A DNA stretch of 64,000 nucleotides from Duganella lactea. GTDB taxonomy: Bacteria; Pseudomonadota; Gammaproteobacteria; Burkholderiales; Burkholderiaceae_D. Positions 62,745 through 64,000 of the stretch are shown piece by piece; the stretch's first letter is position 1; the number at the start of each line of letters is the position of its first letter. Made by a program: the position numbers and the translations under genes. The stretch is from NCBI RefSeq assembly GCF_009857505.1, contig NZ_WWCP01000006.1, positions 118,474 through 182,473 of the forward strand, written 5' to 3'. The notes beneath the pieces are model-generated. The model had not been told where the DNA came from, ran no database searches, and worked only from the letters and a program-made list of their open reading frames with translations.

Positions 62745-63410
62745 TCAGAAGTTGCCGCTGCCGTTCTTGGGTAAGGTGATGTCGGTCAGGCTGGAACGGT
62801 TGACCGCCTCGCCTAGCGGCGCGCGCGGCGCGTTGTTCCAGTCCGCCGCTTGATTGAAACGCGGCTTGCCCTGCCAGTCGTGGATGACGAACAGCAGCCG
62901 GTCCGGCCACGCCGCCTCGAACCCGGCGCGGCGCATGGCGCGCGTGCCGCCGGCCGGATCGCCGATCAGCACCCGCTCCGCGTCGATGCCCTTGATGACG
63001 ACAAAGTGCAGATAGCCGTTTTCCACGATGCGCACGATGGCGGGAAACGCCGCCTGCGCCAGCTTGTCCAGCGGCTGCTGGAAGCCATCGGCCTGGAAGC
63101 CCTGCTGCGCCAGATAGCGTTTCATGTCCAGCAGCGAGAAGCCTTCGCGCCGTATCCTGGGCTGGTCACCCTGGGCGTACATGGCGTTGAACACCTGTTG
63201 TTCCGACACCGGCCGGTCATAGTGATAACTGAGCAGCGTCGCCACCGCCGCCGAGCCGCAACTGAAATCGAATTGCTGCCGCACGGTGGCCAGGAAGCGC
63301 GCCTCCTTCAGGCTGGTGACACGCACCGCGTAGCTGCCGCCGCCGTTCAGCGACGGCAGGTCGGCCGCTTGCGCGCCTACGGCCAGCATCATCAGCGCGA
63401 GGATCTTCAT
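62745..63410 (-). CDS. C39-family peptidase (FapD-like), exported
   Basis: A 221-residue secreted C39 peptidase. The catalytic Cys is in QQFDFSCGSAAVATLL, the His in GYLHFVVIKGID, and the Asp in IGDPAGG. The signal peptide ends near residue 15. C39 proteases cut leader peptides after double-glycine-type motifs; FapD is a C39 enzyme needed for functional-amyloid export. The start overlaps the previous gene by 4 bases. It is the best landmark for calling this operon Fap-like. Confidence 0.85.
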   Translation of the reverse strand: MKILALMMLAVGAQAADLPSLNGGGSYAVRVTSLKEARFLATVRQQFDFSCGSAAVATLLSYHYDRPVSEQQVFNAMYAQGDQPRIRREGFSLLDMKRYLAQQGFQADGFQQPLDKLAQAAFPAIVRIVENGYLHFVVIKGIDAERVLIGDPAGGTRAMRRAGFEAAWPDRLLFVIHDWQGKPRFNQAADWNNAPRAPLGEAVNRSSLTDITLPKNGSGNF

Positions 63411-63721
63411 TGGATCTGGATGTTGATGATGGTGGCGTTCTGGATCAGCACATTGGCGCCGGAATTCTGTATCGCCACCGGCAGGCCGGAGGCGTTGCTG
63501 AACGCCCCGCTGCTGATGGTGTTGGCGCCGCTGACCACATTGGAGGTATTGTTGTCCCTGACCGCGCCGTCCAGCCGCATCTGGTTGCTGACCGTGTCGG
63601 CGCCGGCGTGCAGCCGCGCCAGCGTGGCGTCGCTGACCGGCGGGCCGTCGAAAGCCGTGGCGGCGCTGGCGCCGCCGCACGCAAGCAGCAGCGCGGCGGC
63701 GTAAGAAATTGATGTATGCAT
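63407..63721 (-). CDS. Small exported Asn/Ser/Gly-rich protein, amyloid-like
   Basis: A 104-residue secreted protein (signal about 1-20, ASAAT). The mature part is Asn/Ser/Gly/Ala-rich: SNVVSGANTISSGAFSNASG and AIQNSGANVLIQNATIINIQ, the low-complexity, amide-rich composition typical of functional amyloid repeats such as FapB/FapC. GAGGAGAC lies upstream of the ATG. It overlaps the C39 peptidase by 4 bases. The best analogue is FapB or FapC, but with one repeat only. Confidence 0.6.
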   Translation of the reverse strand: MHTSISYAAALLLACGGASAATAFDGPPVSDATLARLHAGADTVSNQMRLDGAVRDNNTSNVVSGANTISSGAFSNASGLPVAIQNSGANVLIQNATIINIQIQ

Positions 63722-63768
63722 GCCTGTCTCCTCGTTGAAAGCGGAGCGCGAACGCTCCGCCGTGCCGC

Positions 63769-64000
63769 TTAGCGTCCCACCGCCAGGTTGGACTGCACGT
63801 TGACGCTTTGCTGGATCAGCGCCGCGATGCCGCTGTTCTGCGCGGCGATCATGATGCCGGCCGCCGACTGGCCGACACTGGACATGGCGTTGGAGGCGTT
63901 GAAGGTGCCGGCATCGACCATCGCCGCACCACCCGCCCCGCCCGCACCGGCGCCGCCCATGCCGCCGCCGGCCGTGCCGGCGGTGGTGGCGCCCGACGCG
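63769..64000 (-). CDS. Partial Gly/Ala-rich exported protein with QNS motif
   Basis: The C-terminal 63 or more residues of a leftward gene whose 5' part lies beyond the window; no stop or certain start is seen up to 64000. The visible sequence starts in a Gly/Ala-rich stretch and ends with MIAAQNSGIAALIQQSVNVQSNL, matching AIQNSGANVLIQNATI in the neighbouring 104-residue protein. This suggests a paralogous secreted amyloid-like substrate. Forty-seven bases separate it from that gene. Confidence 0.5.
   Translation of the reverse strand, partial: ASGATTAGTAGGGMGGAGAGGAGGAAMVDAGTFNASNAMSSVGQSAAGIMIAAQNSGIAALIQQSVNVQSNLAVGR

Overview
The window is high-GC bacterial chromosome. Its gene content and protein style suggest a betaproteobacterium of the Oxalobacteraceae (Massilia/Duganella/Janthinobacterium-like): a short H-NS-type protein, trpS, psd, a YjjG nucleotidase, pirins, YXWGXW and glycine-zipper exported proteins, and TonB and chemotaxis genes. 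This assignment is inference; no rRNA or tRNA gene is present to confirm it. Genes are densely packed, many overlap as ATGA, and no gene-free stretch exceeds about 300 bases.

Layout. 1-6.7 kb: the end of an unknown gene, a small membrane protein, a palindromic dispersed repeat, a three-gene copper-type operon (Met/His/Cys-rich exported protein, TolC-like lipoprotein, Tat-exported multicopper oxidase), an M28 peptidase, a GNAT enzyme and a glycine-zipper protein closed by a clear terminator.

6.7-29.9 kb is the most unusual part. A rightward operon encodes a Ser/Thr kinase, a SEDS (RodA/FtsW) glycosyltransferase with an extra periplasmic domain, an FhaA-like protein, an SH3 membrane protein and a PP2C phosphatase, followed by an FHA protein. 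A leftward operon facing it encodes a very large class B penicillin-binding protein, a sigma-like protein with a possible partner, a possible SPFH-like protein, a protein that looks like tandem Lon-protease folds, an SPFH protein with two zinc ribbons, and a kinase fused to a formylglycine-generating-enzyme-like domain. The combination (kinase, PP2C, two FHA proteins, SEDS polymerase and its transpeptidase) matches the phospho-controlled cell-wall gene set of Actinobacteria, but here in a Gram-negative setting and with added SPFH, sigma-like and Lon-like parts. Five ordinary genes (pirin, OsmC, GNAT, yjjG, PhnA) sit between the two arms.

30-43 kb: exported small proteins, RNase HI-like protein, an MCP/CheW pair, HD hydrolase, MFS exporter, hydrolases, a DUF2975/XRE pair, a DUF1640-like pseudogene broken by one in-frame amber codon, trpS, transporters and a Lon N-domain protein. 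43-52 kb: H-NS protein with a strong terminator, TonB receptor, psd, a LysR/azoR divergent pair, a second pirin, an acyltransferase and a DUF1906 operon. 52-57 kb: a 1086-residue winged-helix/nSTAND1/TPR regulator with a small partner gene, and a zinc deacylase. 57-61 kb: small membrane proteins, an ArsR/old yellow enzyme operon with a visible operator, and an exported metallo-hydrolase. 61.2-64 kb: an operon of small exported proteins sharing a QNS motif, a C39 peptidase and an outer-membrane barrel, resembling a functional-amyloid (Fap-like) export system and running off the window end.
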